Shown: in pieces, positions 18,043 to 27,089 of the stretch
How the letters are laid out: each line of letters starts with the position of its first letter
Position numbering within the stretch: the stretch's first letter is position 1
Origin: M3007 sp964550795
GTDB taxonomy: Bacteria > Bacteroidota > Bacteroidia > Chitinophagales > Saprospiraceae
Length of the DNA stretch: 64,000 nucleotides
Direction of reading: 5' to 3'
NCBI GenBank assembly: GCA_964550795.1
Contig: CAZKBH010000001.1
Location: 1 to 64,000, forward strand
Position numbers and translations under genes: made by a program
The notes under the pieces: generated by a model
The model's database searches: none
The model's input: the letters and a program-made list of their open reading frames with translations, nothing else
What the model was told of the DNA's origin: nothing

Positions 18043-18861
18043 TCAGCGTACTCTTGATCCCATCATCAAGGACTTCACCCGGCGAGCAGCTTCTGATTTC
18101 GTGTCCGGGTCGGCCAATTTTTGCAGCCCCGCCCAGGAGGCAAAACCGTATTCCTTGGATACCATACTTTTAAAACCTTCTTCAACCGGGTTATTTTTAG
18201 CAACTGGTGCGGAAGATTTGGCAATGCCCTTGGAGACCATTTTCTTTTCAGCGGTTTTACGCAAACTCGGCACTGCAGCCGCTGCCGTCGGGGCCTCTTC
18301 TGGGAAATACCGAAGCAAATCATACTCGTTCATGATTTTTTGCATGCTCCAGCCGTATTTGTAGCCTTTGATAGCGGTTGCGGTAGGCTTAACCCGTTCT
18401 CCGGCATGGCGGGCGGCATCGCGTTGCAGTTGGGCTTGGGTGTAATCGCTTAGATAGGATTGCACAAGGACATGCGCGAGCAATACTTGTGGTTTTACAT
18501 TGTACTCGTCAGCGGCATCGCGGACACTTGATTTCCACTGTTTTGCGGTGGCAGTCACGAAATCCTGGTCGCTGTACAGAGATTTCAAGCGCTCATCGGC
18601 GGAGCGTTGGTCTGTGGATTCGGTGCCTTTTCGAGTAGAAATTTCGCGCTTGCTGGAACTGCTCGAATTGGAGCGCATGGGGCGGTCTGAAATAGAACGT
18701 GGCGCGTCCTCAATGTCGGCATCAGCGCCAATTTCTGACAAAAAACCGCCCTTTGAGCTGCTGCCGAAACTGTCCTTTTTTCCACCAATGACGATAAAAA
18801 TCAAGGCTGCAGAGATGCAGGCAGTGGAGAGGAAACCGAAGAATTCGAAAAAATTTTTCAT
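18043..18861 (-). CDS. single-pass membrane protein of unknown function, next to a peptidoglycan hydrolase
   Basis: 272 residues from the ATG at 18861 (MKNFFEFFGFLSTACISAALIFIVIGG), which gives an N-terminal membrane anchor; an upstream start would add 25 residues of low plausibility. Residues about 35-100 are Ser/Arg-rich and low-complexity. A folded region at about 100-190 (AKQWKSSVRDAADEYNVKPQVLLAHVLVQS ... KGYKYGWSMQKIMNEYDLL) is faintly like a lysozyme/glucosaminidase helical bundle, but no catalytic motif was found. The neighbouring upstream gene encodes a glucosaminidase-type hydrolase, so a cell-wall role is plausible. Confidence 0.6.
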   Translation of the reverse strand: MKNFFEFFGFLSTACISAALIFIVIGGKKDSFGSSSKGGFLSEIGADADIEDAPRSISDRPMRSNSSSSSKREISTRKGTESTDQRSADERLKSLYSDQDFVTATAKQWKSSVRDAADEYNVKPQVLLAHVLVQSYLSDYTQAQLQRDAARHAGERVKPTATAIKGYKYGWSMQKIMNEYDLLRYFPEEAPTAAAAVPSLRKTAEKKMVSKGIAKSSAPVAKNNPVEEGFKSMVSKEYGFASWAGLQKLADPDTKSEAARRVKSLMMGSRVR

Positions 18862-18919
18862 GTGTAGATGATTGAAAAAGTGAAGGGAAAATGAATATGT
18901 GATGTCAAATTGAAAAATC

Positions 18920-19840
18920 CTATTGAATGGACGCAACTACCTCATAATCAATCTTCCAAAGTTGGTAAGTTTCGATGATGAGTGTCAATTTCTCCGCATA
19001 AAGTCGCGCGGTGGCATAGCCAGATTGTTTGAGTCCTACGCACCAGGCGGCGTAATAAGGCACCCGGTCGTGCCCAAAAATCTGCTTTTTGATTGGGTAT
19101 ATTCCACCCACTTCATATTCGCGCAGCATCCAGCCGTATCGGCGATCTTGAAGCAAGAGAGAGTGCCGGCGGAAACTCTCCCGTGCGGAAGGATAGACCT
19201 CAAATCGGTCCCAGGCGTAGTCATCGTGCATTTGCATACAATCCACCGCCAGGGAGTGGGCGCTAAAATCGTTGTCGTCAATAACCCCGTCGCGGCGAAA
19301 ACCGGGTCGCGCGCGACACTTGATCCCGAAGTGGTTGTTGCCTTTGGTAGCCAGGACGCTTTTCCCAGCATTGGTTTCTAAAATGCCTTGAGCCAGTGTA
19401 ATGGACGCGGGAATTTTGCTTCTCCGCATTTCAAGTTCGGCAAAATCCCGGTATTTTTCCACGTAGTCGAGGTAACGAAGGGCGTTGGATTGAAACCTGC
19501 GGCCCAATTTGGCCCGCAAATCTGCTTCTACGCGTTCCCGTCGCCAGTAGCTGTTTTTTCGTGTGGGAAGTATTTCGAGCCGGGCCGCACGGGTTGAGTC
19601 TGCGTAAAACGCACGCAGTTCAGCAGCAAAAGTCGCGCCAGCGATTTCAGCTCCGGTTCTAAAATCAGTAGTAAGTTGTTGAAAAACAGGCATTTCGCTG
19701 AGACCTGAAATCCGGGCCTCCAGCTCAGTTCGGTAACGAAGGACCAGAATACAAGGTACAACAAACACCAAGAGGGCAATGAAACTCCCCCTTCCAAAGG
19801 CATGAAGACAGCCTGTATTTGAATCGGTATGTGGTTGCAA
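18920..19840 (-). CDS. membrane-anchored glucosaminidase-domain peptidoglycan hydrolase
   Basis: 306 residues. One membrane helix at about residues 17-35 (GSFIALLVFVVPCILVLRY), then a helical spacer. The glucosaminidase (GH73-like) domain spans about residues 135-290: KIPASITLAQGILETNAGKS, GNNHFGIKCR, FRRHSLLLQDRRYGW. The Glu in QGILETNAG is the expected catalytic residue. It cleaves glycan strands of peptidoglycan in the periplasm. The unknown anchored protein follows 58 bp downstream on the same strand, suggesting co-transcription. Confidence 0.85.
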   Translation of the reverse strand: MQPHTDSNTGCLHAFGRGSFIALLVFVVPCILVLRYRTELEARISGLSEMPVFQQLTTDFRTGAEIAGATFAAELRAFYADSTRAARLEILPTRKNSYWRRERVEADLRAKLGRRFQSNALRYLDYVEKYRDFAELEMRRSKIPASITLAQGILETNAGKSVLATKGNNHFGIKCRARPGFRRDGVIDDNDFSAHSLAVDCMQMHDDYAWDRFEVYPSARESFRRHSLLLQDRRYGWMLREYEVGGIYPIKKQIFGHDRVPYYAAWCVGLKQSGYATARLYAEKLTLIIETYQLWKIDYEVVASIQ

Positions 19841-19910
19841 AATATGGCTGGAGGTGATTCTGAATCATGAGTCCTCCCGATTTAATTTCAAATAAGTACC
19901 AAGCCCTACC

Positions 19911-20066
19911 CCCCATTGACCACATTCCCGCACATTCCCGCACATTCCCCCCATTCCCCACATTGACCACATTCCCCCCATTAACCACATTCCCCCCCAT
20001 TCCCCCCATTCCCGCACATTCCCCACATTCCCCCCATTGACCACATTGACCACATTGACCACATTA
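19911..20066. repeat. 9-bp minisatellite with units ATTGACCAC / ATTCCCCAC / ATTCCCGCAC
   Basis: About 155 bp of 8-10 bp units on the + strand, mainly CCACATTGA, CCACATTCC, CCCCATTCC and GCACATTCCC. It ends 2 bp from the stop of the response regulator gene (20069). The minus strand is strongly G-rich, with many GGGG to GGGGGGG runs. Confidence 0.95.
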
Positions 20067-20068
20067 AT

Positions 20069-20770
20069 CTAATCGTCCACCCTGAATTTAAACCCCACCC
20101 CATGGATGTTTTCTACTTTAATGCGGTCGTCCAGACTCAAATATTTGCGCAGACGGGAAATAAAAACATCGAGGCTTCGGCCCAGGAAATAATCGTCTTT
20201 GCCCCAAATGGTAATCAGGATAAAGGAACGTTTAACCACCTGGTTGCGATGTTCGTTGAGGAGCTTGAGCAGATCAGCTTCTTTTTGCGTAAGCGTCTCG
20301 GAATAGCCTTCGGTGATGAGGCTCAGGTTTTTATAATCAAAAGCGTAGTTGCCGATGCTGACCGGTTTGCCGGGCTTGAGAATGACGGAATACTTGGTGC
20401 GGCGCAAAAAAATATCAATTTTCAACAGCAACTCTTCAATGCTGAAGGGCTTGGTCATGTAATCGTCGGCACCAATGGTGAGGCCATGGATTTTGTCCTG
20501 CTTCATGCTTTTGGCCGTCAGAAAAATAATCGGCACATGGTCGTCAATGGAGCGAATTTCTTCCGCGATGGTAAATCCATCCACTTCTGGAAGCATCACA
20601 TCCAGAATACAAAGGTCGAATTTTTGACCCGCTTGGATGATGTCCATTGCCTGTTTACCATCCGCGCAGTAAGTGACGTGGTAGCCATTGAGTTCAAGGT
20701 TGTCGCGGGTGACGAAGCTGAGGCTTTCGTCGTCTTCCACATAGAGCAGGTTTGCTTTTGTATCAGCCAT
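20069..20770 (-). CDS. OmpR-family response regulator (RprY-like)
   Basis: 233 residues. Receiver domain 1-120 with acidic pocket VEDDE, phospho-acceptor D57 (CILDVMLPEVDG), T85 (FLTAKSM) and K107 (MTKPFS). A winged-helix DNA-binding domain spans about residues 135-230 (LTQKEADLLKLL, LGRSLDVFISRLRKYL, ENIHGVGFKF). It resembles RprY-type regulators of Bacteroidota. No cognate sensor kinase is adjacent. It is followed by a G-rich (minus strand) 9-bp minisatellite. Confidence 0.93.
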   Translation of the reverse strand: MADTKANLLYVEDDESLSFVTRDNLELNGYHVTYCADGKQAMDIIQAGQKFDLCILDVMLPEVDGFTIAEEIRSIDDHVPIIFLTAKSMKQDKIHGLTIGADDYMTKPFSIEELLLKIDIFLRRTKYSVILKPGKPVSIGNYAFDYKNLSLITEGYSETLTQKEADLLKLLNEHRNQVVKRSFILITIWGKDDYFLGRSLDVFISRLRKYLSLDDRIKVENIHGVGFKFRVDD

Positions 20771-20807
20771 GGTTGGTTGTGCAGTTGGTTGTTAGTGTTG
20801 TTTGAGG

Positions 20808-22076
20808 TTATTTTTCGTAGAGGGGAAATCTTTTCATAAATGTATTCACGGCACCGCGAACTTTGGCCTGAACGCCCGCATCGCTGGCATGGGTGATGAC
20901 CTCGTCCATCCATTCCACCACTTGTCGGCAATCGTCTTCTTTAAAACCTCTTGTGGTAATGGCTGCGGTGCCAACACGAATCCCCGAAGTGGTCATCGGT
21001 GGCTGTGGGTCGAAGGGAATCATGTTTTTATTCACAGTGATATCGGCTTCGCCCAATGCGTGATCGGCAGCTTTTCCCGTGACGCCTTTTTTGCGTAAAT
21101 CAAGGAGCATCAGGTGGTTATCCGTACCGCCAGAAATAATATCGTAGCCCCGCGCGACGAATTCGTTCGCCATCGCCTGGGCGTTCTTCACCACTTGCTG
21201 GCAGTAAGTTCGATAACTAGGCTGCAAGGCTTCGCCAAAAGCAACTGCTTTGGCGGCAATGACATGCTCCAAAGGCCCGCCCTGCATTCCAGGGAAAACG
21301 CCACTATCCAAAATGCTAGACATTTGAATGAGGTCGCCTTTTTTGGTCGTCCGGCCCCAGGGGTTATCGAAATTTTTACCCATTAAAATAATGCCTCCAC
21401 GCGGCCCACGCAAAGTTTTGTGCGTTGTACTGGTCACGATGTGGCAATGGGGGACGGGATCGTTCAACAATTTAGCCGCAATAAGACCGGCAGGGTGGGC
21501 AATATCGGCTAAAAGCAATGCACCCACGGAATCGGCAATTTGCCTGAACCGGGCATAATCCCAGTCGCGTGCATAGGCCGATGCGCCACAAATAATCAGT
21601 TTTGGCTGCTCTGCCAGCGCAATGGCCGCCACTTTATCCATGTCAATCAGGCCTGTCTCGGGTTCCACCCCATAAAAGGCAGGTTTGTACACTTTTCCGG
21701 AATAATTCACCGGAGAGCCGTGCGATAGGTGACCTCCATGGGCCAGATCAAAGCCCAGAATTTTATCACCAGGCTGCAAGCAGGCGAGGAAAACCGCCGC
21801 ATTGGCCTGTGCGCCGGAGTGGGGTTGCACATTGGCCCAGGCGGCACCAAAAAGTTCCTTAAGGCGATCAATGGCGAGGGTTTCTACTTTATCCACCACT
21901 TCGCAGCCCCCGTAGTAACGTTTACCGGGGTAGCCTTCCGCGTATTTATTGGTTAGGCAACTGCCCATGGCATCAATCACGGCCTGGCTGGTGAAATTTT
22001 CGGAAGCTATGAGTTCTACGCCACGGCGTTGGCGGTCGAGTTCTTCTTGAATGAGAGAGAATACAATGTCAGACAT
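20808..22076 (-). CDS. glyA: serine hydroxymethyltransferase
   Basis: 422 residues. PLP enzyme interconverting serine and glycine while charging tetrahydrofolate with a one-carbon unit. Schiff-base lysine K220 in TSTTHKTLRGPRGG; PHSGAQANAAVF, LAHGGHLSHG and the N-terminal ELIASENF are intact. A -7 box (TACATTTG) lies 4 nt before the ATG, so the mRNA may be leaderless. Functionally linked to metH at 45943 through the folate pool. Confidence 0.98.
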   Translation of the reverse strand: MSDIVFSLIQEELDRQRRGVELIASENFTSQAVIDAMGSCLTNKYAEGYPGKRYYGGCEVVDKVETLAIDRLKELFGAAWANVQPHSGAQANAAVFLACLQPGDKILGFDLAHGGHLSHGSPVNYSGKVYKPAFYGVEPETGLIDMDKVAAIALAEQPKLIICGASAYARDWDYARFRQIADSVGALLLADIAHPAGLIAAKLLNDPVPHCHIVTSTTHKTLRGPRGGIILMGKNFDNPWGRTTKKGDLIQMSSILDSGVFPGMQGGPLEHVIAAKAVAFGEALQPSYRTYCQQVVKNAQAMANEFVARGYDIISGGTDNHLMLLDLRKKGVTGKAADHALGEADITVNKNMIPFDPQPPMTTSGIRVGTAAITTRGFKEDDCRQVVEWMDEVITHASDAGVQAKVRGAVNTFMKRFPLYEK

Positions 22077-22080
22077 GGGG

Positions 22081-22088
22081 CAAATGTA
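22081..22088 (-). promoter_or_regulatory. glyA -7 box, adjacent to the start codon
   Basis: Minus strand TACATTTG, followed by CCCC and the glyA ATG. Matches TAnnTTTG; no clear -33 TTG at the right distance. Confidence 0.5.
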
Positions 22089-22283
22089 GATAAAGCAGAA
22101 TGTTTTTTAAGGGAGAAATTACTCGCCCTTCCTGAATGCGCCGAATGAGGCACTAAACTGGGGCTAAAAAAAGAGAGGTTTAGGTGCCTGAGGACTTTGA
22201 AGTGGTTGAAATTCAATTGCTGATTTTCAATCGCTCGTTCCTCAAGCTCCTAAACCCCTAAAGATACTAATTTAGTTAAAAAC

Positions 22284-24254
22284 TTACTTAACCAAGGTTT
22301 TTAGTACGCCCTCATTGATCACGACCGGATATTCTTTGCGGAGGTCCTGAATCCATTTTTTCTCCAAATAGTCCTGGTAGTCTGCCACCGCATAGCCGCG
22401 TGCTTCTGAAAGCAACTTAGTGGTAGGTGGAACAATCTCTTCTATTTTCAAAAACGACGAGGTTTTGGTTCCGGCATCCGTTTTAGGGATGGTCATATCG
22501 CCACCTTTCCACAAAGAGCCGAGGTCTTTGTTTTTGTCCTTTTCGTACAGTTTTTCCATCACTGTAACGACCTCAGGCTTGCCTTTTTTGTTGAACTTCT
22601 TAAGCACAGCCGCTGCGGGCTTTTTGGCTGCCAGGTCGCGCACTTTGGCCAGCACTTTTGGGTCGTCGGTTTTAAGCGTGTAGAACGTGACGCGGGCGCG
22701 TTCGTTCCAACGGTACTTCATTTTGAGTTCTTCTTCGTAATACTTCAGAAGCCCGATAGTATCGTTGTTGGCACGATCCCACACGTTTTGTTTGAGTGCT
22801 TCGAAGAGCAGAATGCCTTCTTCATACTCGCGCATCAGCGATTTGAACTCCGGGTATTTTTTCTCTAACTGGCTCTCTTCGAACGACATGGCGGTTTCGT
22901 CGCCCCAGCTTTTGTAGAGTTTGTTGATGGTTTCCAACACGGGATAACCTGCACCACGCATCCGGTCGCGGCCAGCACGTTGGCAATAATCTTCAAAATC
23001 GGCTACGGTGTAGGATTTGTCTTTGCCGTAGCGGAACAGTACATCCTGCGGCTTGGTTGGGTCAGGTTTCCACCTGAAGGTATGAAAAATCGTATCCACC
23101 TGTTTTTCCGTCCAGTCCATGCGTGCCTTGGGATATTCTACAAAATCGCCTTCTTTTTTGATTCGGCTGATAATAGCCTGTTTGGCGATTTCGCTCCGGG
23201 AGTCCCGTTTTACACGCTCCGTGAGGGCACGTTTCAGTTGGTCAAACGTGCCAATCGGGCGGTGACTTTTGCGCTGGATAATGTGCCAGCCGATGCTCGT
23301 TTCGACGGGTTTGGAGAATTCCCCGTCAGCGCTGAGGCTGAAGGCGGCATCTTCAAAGGAACGCTGGTATCGGTTGATGCCAAAAAATCCGATATAGCCA
23401 CCTTTAGCAGCGGTTGTTTTGTCTTCGGAGTACGTTTGGCAAACGTTTTCCCACTTTTCCCCGGCTACCAAGGCATTGTAGGCGCTGTCTGCGCGCATTT
23501 TTTTCTCGTCGTTTTTGCTGGCGTCCTCCGCCTTGCGGATCAGGATCTGATTGACCTCAATTTCGCCGCGGGCAGGGCGTGAACCATTGACGCGCAGGAG
23601 GTGGTAACCGTTGTTTGAGCGCACCGGGCCATGCAGGTCGCCCACTTTTGCGGAATAAATGGTCTTTTCAACCCCGTAATATCCGTCGGGAAGCGTGGCA
23701 GTGATGTAACCAAGATTGCCCCGGTTTTCCTTGGCCGATTTGTCTTCCGAACTGTCGTAAGCGAGTCGGTGAAAATCTCCGCCTTTGATGATTATTTTAG
23801 ACCACTCAATGGCGCGTTTGTAGGCTTTCAAAGTGTCTGCAGCAGGTGCGTTGCGGTCGCAATTTACCAGAATATGGCTCACGTCCAAATCCAGTTTCAT
23901 GTGCTCGTACGCTTCTCGGATGAGTTTTTCCGTAACTTCCTTGTCTTCCAAATAGGATTTTGCCAACTGCTTTTTGTAACCCTCCAACTCACTGTTTAGC
24001 GAAGCGATGGTATCAAGTTTCATGTCGCGGGCTTTCTGGACTTTCAACTTGAAATTAGTGTAAAGCTCCAGGTACTCACGCAGGCTTTTTTCTGAAAAAT
24101 CAGCCCGATCCTGATTGGTTTTGGAATAAATGTATTTGAATTCAGAGGCTGTAACTGGAATGCCATTCACCGTGAAAAGGGTGGCATCTCTTTGAGCGGA
24201 AACTACGCAGGTCACGCAAAGCGCAAGGACTACGGTGATCAATTTTTTGAACAT
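22284..24254 (-). CDS. parvulin-type peptidylprolyl isomerase (SurA-like chaperone)
   Basis: 656 residues from the ATG at 24254 (MFKKLITVVLALCVTCVVSAQ), which begins a signal peptide; the longer ORF lacks one. Two parvulin domains are seen, at about residues 125-235 (LDVSHILVNCD ... GPVRSNNGYHLLRVNG) and about 240-350 (EVNQILIRK ... KPVETSIGWHIIQRK). A long helical C-terminal region follows. It probably assists outer-membrane protein folding in the periplasm. A -7 box (TACTTTTG) lies about 84 bp upstream. Confidence 0.9.
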   Translation of the reverse strand: MFKKLITVVLALCVTCVVSAQRDATLFTVNGIPVTASEFKYIYSKTNQDRADFSEKSLREYLELYTNFKLKVQKARDMKLDTIASLNSELEGYKKQLAKSYLEDKEVTEKLIREAYEHMKLDLDVSHILVNCDRNAPAADTLKAYKRAIEWSKIIIKGGDFHRLAYDSSEDKSAKENRGNLGYITATLPDGYYGVEKTIYSAKVGDLHGPVRSNNGYHLLRVNGSRPARGEIEVNQILIRKAEDASKNDEKKMRADSAYNALVAGEKWENVCQTYSEDKTTAAKGGYIGFFGINRYQRSFEDAAFSLSADGEFSKPVETSIGWHIIQRKSHRPIGTFDQLKRALTERVKRDSRSEIAKQAIISRIKKEGDFVEYPKARMDWTEKQVDTIFHTFRWKPDPTKPQDVLFRYGKDKSYTVADFEDYCQRAGRDRMRGAGYPVLETINKLYKSWGDETAMSFEESQLEKKYPEFKSLMREYEEGILLFEALKQNVWDRANNDTIGLLKYYEEELKMKYRWNERARVTFYTLKTDDPKVLAKVRDLAAKKPAAAVLKKFNKKGKPEVVTVMEKLYEKDKNKDLGSLWKGGDMTIPKTDAGTKTSSFLKIEEIVPPTTKLLSEARGYAVADYQDYLEKKWIQDLRKEYPVVINEGVLKTLVK

Positions 24255-24337
24255 ACAGAGAGGTGTAGATGGTGTTTTTGTGAAAATTGTTCCCTTGCTT
24301 TGAGCGAATTGGGACATGGATAATGTTAAAAAGCCTG

Positions 24338-24345
24338 CAAAAGTA
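24338..24345 (-). promoter_or_regulatory. -7 box upstream of the parvulin gene
   Basis: Minus strand TACTTTTG, matching TAnnTTTG, about 84 bp upstream of the chosen ATG. Confidence 0.4.
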
Positions 24346-24528
24346 GGAAAGCACATCCGAACACCGGGTGCGACTTGTATTTTTTAAAATTGTTAACAGT
24401 GAAATGACAGGATGGGCAAAGTGGTTATGCTCTTTCAAAAGGCCATAACTTGCGCTCGAGTTTTACCCTTACCGATTCAATACGTTTTTAATCAATGATG
24501 TCGTTTCTAAGCCCATGGCGCTGCGCAT

Positions 24529-24759
24529 TTGTGTGGTTTTTCTGCTCCGCTTTTGCTCCCCCCCCATTTTTCTCCGCCTTGCCTGACGGGCATTGTCAAC
24601 GATTATACGCCCTTCCCGAACTTGATTCCGCAACAGTTTGTGGATGGTCGGTTTCGGGGACGCATCATGCGCCCGGGCGTTTATGTATGGCAGGCAAGAC
24701 TGCGCTTTGTGGATGGGGTCATGCTAGAGTTGTCCGGGGATGTAACAATCCATAGATAG
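24529..24759 (+). pseudogene. remnant of a T9SS type B (gliding motility-like) C-terminus
   Basis: A 76-codon ORF whose last 40 residues (FVDGRFRGRIMRPGVYVWQ, then ARLRFVDG and SGDVTIHR before the stop) look like the end of a large T9SS type B protein, whose usual form is WDGxFRGxxxxPGVYVxxxxVxFxDG...GDVTLxR. No matching upstream coding sequence exists, and the first 35 residues are low-complexity. Probably a decayed or deletion-truncated gene end. Confidence 0.55.
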
Positions 24760-24774
24760 GTCTTGATAAAAAAC

Positions 24775-24802
24775 GAAGCCCGGTCGTGGGGGACCGGGCT
24801 TC
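24775..24802. terminator. strong stem-loop
   Basis: GAAGCCCGGTC (24775-24785) pairs perfectly with GACCGGGCTTC (24792-24802) around a 6-nt loop. The A-run just 5' of it becomes a T-run on the minus strand, so it fits a terminator for the minus-strand hibernation factor gene. Confidence 0.65.
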
Positions 24803-24867
24803 CAGCCTTGTTTGTGGCTGTCAATGTCAGGGAAGACCCTGTAAATATTTGCTTTTTTGAAACCGTT

Positions 24868-25203
24868 TTACAAATCGGTTAATCGTACATGTTGAATCGT
24901 GGAAGTTCTTTCTTTGTGGCGAAGCAGTTGTCGTTTAAGGGTGTCTGTAGAAGCGGTGACTGCGGATTCAAATGTTTTTCCAGTTTTTTTGTCAATTAAC
25001 CAGCCTCCGGGAAGGAGTAATTTAACTTCAATGATTTTTTCTTGGGTAGGTCCGCCGGTATCTTGTAGTTTTAGGAAAACTTCGGCTTCGACGTTGCGAC
25101 TTTTGTCAAAATAACGGGTGAGTCGCGTGAGTTTTTTTTCAATGAATTCTACCAATTTGGCATCAGCACGGAAATGAATAGACTGCACATTTACTTTCAT
25201 CAT
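24868..25203 (-). CDS. hpf: ribosome hibernation promoting factor, short form
   Basis: 111 residues (110 if the second ATG is used). Beta-alpha-beta-beta-beta-alpha protein that binds the 30S decoding centre and silences ribosomes in slow growth. Typical: VNVQSIHFRADAKLVEFIEKKL, ADVxx-like strand VEAEVFLKLQ, and the C-terminal helix ASTDTLKRQLLRHKER. It lacks the long-form dimerisation domain. A strong stem-loop follows at 24775. Confidence 0.9.
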   Translation of the reverse strand: MMKVNVQSIHFRADAKLVEFIEKKLTRLTRYFDKSRNVEAEVFLKLQDTGGPTQEKIIEVKLLLPGGWLIDKKTGKTFESAVTASTDTLKRQLLRHKERTSTIQHVRLTDL

Positions 25204-25642
25204 AGCGTTACGAATGTTTAACGGTTAACAATACAAAATGCGTTCCTCTGGGTTTTATCAGCTGACGTCGGACGGCAGCCGGGGGTTGTATCATGTAATG
25301 CTTTTCTGGGTGTTTTGTTTTTTCAACACCCAATATTATGGGTATTGTTTTTGGTGTGCAAACCTTTTAACGAAAATTTTTTCCGAAATTTGTTTAACAA
25401 TCAATAATGTCGGAAAACGGCGTTATTGCCAGCCGAATTGAGTGGTTTCGTTTATTGTGCCAATAATGTTAAAGTCAAAAAAAAGTGCGTATTTGGCATT
25501 TTTACTACTTTTGAGGGCATTTAACTCGTCCCAAAGTACCTCCCGAGTAACCCTGCAAATGACTCCATTATTTGAGAATTCTCGTGATTTTTAAGAACCT
25601 TTGCTGCCGCAAAATTGTCCCTTTCAACCACATTAGTTTACT
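25204..25642. other. gene-free stretch upstream of hpf and aldehyde dehydrogenase
   Basis: 439 bp, AT-rich, between divergent genes. A small ORF here has no support. A stem-loop (GGGTGTT 25308-25314 with AACACCC 25325-25331) and a plus-strand -7 box, TACTTTTG at 25506-25513, are visible. No RNA gene was recognised. Confidence 0.7.
25506..25513 (+). promoter_or_regulatory. possible -7 box for aldehyde dehydrogenase
   Basis: TACTTTTG, 129 bp before the ATG at 25643. No well-placed -33 element. Confidence 0.35.
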
Positions 25643-27087
25643 ATGTCCTCCATGCATATTCCCCCCGCCATCCACCCGGATCTCAAAGCTGAAATCCAGC
25701 GTGTTTTTAGTCTTCAGCAACAACACCAACGCGAAGTAGCGCGCTGTAATGCCGCGCAACGCATCGCCAAATTGCGCAGGCTCTACGATGCCATTTTGAA
25801 ACATCGAAAAGACATCGAAGCCGCCCTTTGGGCCGATTTGCGCAAAAGTCCCACGGAGGTCAACATCACTGAGTTGGGAGTTATCCTCCATGAAATCCGG
25901 CACACCATTCGCCATTTGCAATCCTGGATGACACCCAAAAGGGTGGGCAGTTCCCTCACGCTTTTTCGCTCACACTCCGAAATTGTGTACGAACCCAAGG
26001 GCGTTTGTCTGATTCTTGCCCCCTGGAATTTTCCCTTCAACCTAACCTTCGATCCGCTGGTTTCGGCCATCGCTGCGGGCAACTGTGTCATCCTGAAGCC
26101 TTCCGAACTTGCGCCGCAGAGCAGTGCCGTGATGCGCCAAATCGTGACCGAGTGTTTTCCACCCGGAGAAGTCAGTTTGTTTGAAGGCGATGCGACGGTC
26201 GCACAGGAGTTATTGACCTTGCCGTTTAACCATATTTTTTTCACCGGTGGCCCCCAAATCGGGAAAATTGTGATGCGTGCCGCCGCAGAACATCTTACTT
26301 CTGTGACGCTCGAACTCGGCGGAAAAAGCCCTGTTGTCGTGGATGAATCGGCGGACTTAGACGCTGCCGANNNNNNNNNNTCAAGGTGATTAACGCGGGC
26401 CAAACCTGCATCGCACCTGATTATGTGCTGGTGCACGAAAGCCGCCATGATGCGCTTTTGGAGAAAATCGGTGCTAAAATCGGGCAGTTTTACGGCAAAA
26501 ACCCCGCTGAAATTCAACAAAGCCCGGACATCTGCCGCCTGGTCAATACGAACCATTTTAAACGGGTGAAAAACCTGCTCGACGACGCCACGAAAAGAGG
26601 TGCAACACTGGTCGTGGGCGGAGAAACCGCTGAAGATGAACGATATATAGCGCCTGCAGTTTTGGCAAACATTCCCCAGGAAGCGCAGATTTGGGAAGAA
26701 GAAATCTTCGGGCCACTGCTGCCCGTGCGCAAATACGAACACCTGGATGAGGCGATTGCCTACATCAACGCCCGACCTAAGCCGCTGGCCATCTATATTT
26801 TCTCCGGAAATGACCGCCGAATTAGCAAAATCATTGCCGAAACGAGCTGTGGAGGAGTCACCGTCAATGACTGCGGACCCCATTTTTACAACGCAGAACT
26901 GCCCTTTGGTGGCGTAAACAACAGCGGCATTGGAAATTGCCACGGCGAATTTGGGTTTTTGGAGTTCACTAATAAAAAAGGCGTCTTGTACCAGGCCCGC
27001 TGGAAACCCAACACTGATTTTTTCCTGCCTCCTTATGGCGGAAAATTGCGCGAATGGATGCTGGAAGGGGTGGTAAAGTGGTTTTGA
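25643..27087 (+). CDS. NAD(P)-dependent aldehyde dehydrogenase, interrupted by an assembly gap
   Basis: About 480 residues, the length of class 3-like aldehyde dehydrogenases that oxidise fatty or aromatic aldehydes. LILAPWNFPFNL and NCVILKPSE (cofactor site), FFTGGPQIGK, the general-base Glu in TLELGGKSPVVV, and the catalytic Cys in NAGQTCIAPDYV are present. The absence of a long C-terminal extension, and the ending EGVVKWF, fit the ALDH3 group. Ten N at 26371-26380 remove a few residues just before the catalytic Cys; the frame on the two sides shows that the true gap is not 10 bases. Its stop is 2 bp from that of the convergent E1 gene. Confidence 0.93.
26371..26380. other. assembly gap (10 N)
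   Basis: Run of ten N inside the aldehyde dehydrogenase gene. The downstream frame requires a true missing length of 10+1 modulo 3. Confidence 0.99.
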
Positions 27088-27089
27088 AC

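Noticed and set aside
19725..20062. ORFs encoding repeated Asn-Val-Val-Asn-type peptides
   Set aside because: They are translations of the 9-bp minisatellite; no promoter, no start signal and no fold.
25204..25642. tRNA or small structured RNA gene
   Set aside because: No cloverleaf arms or T-loop-like sequence could be found; only one weak stem-loop.
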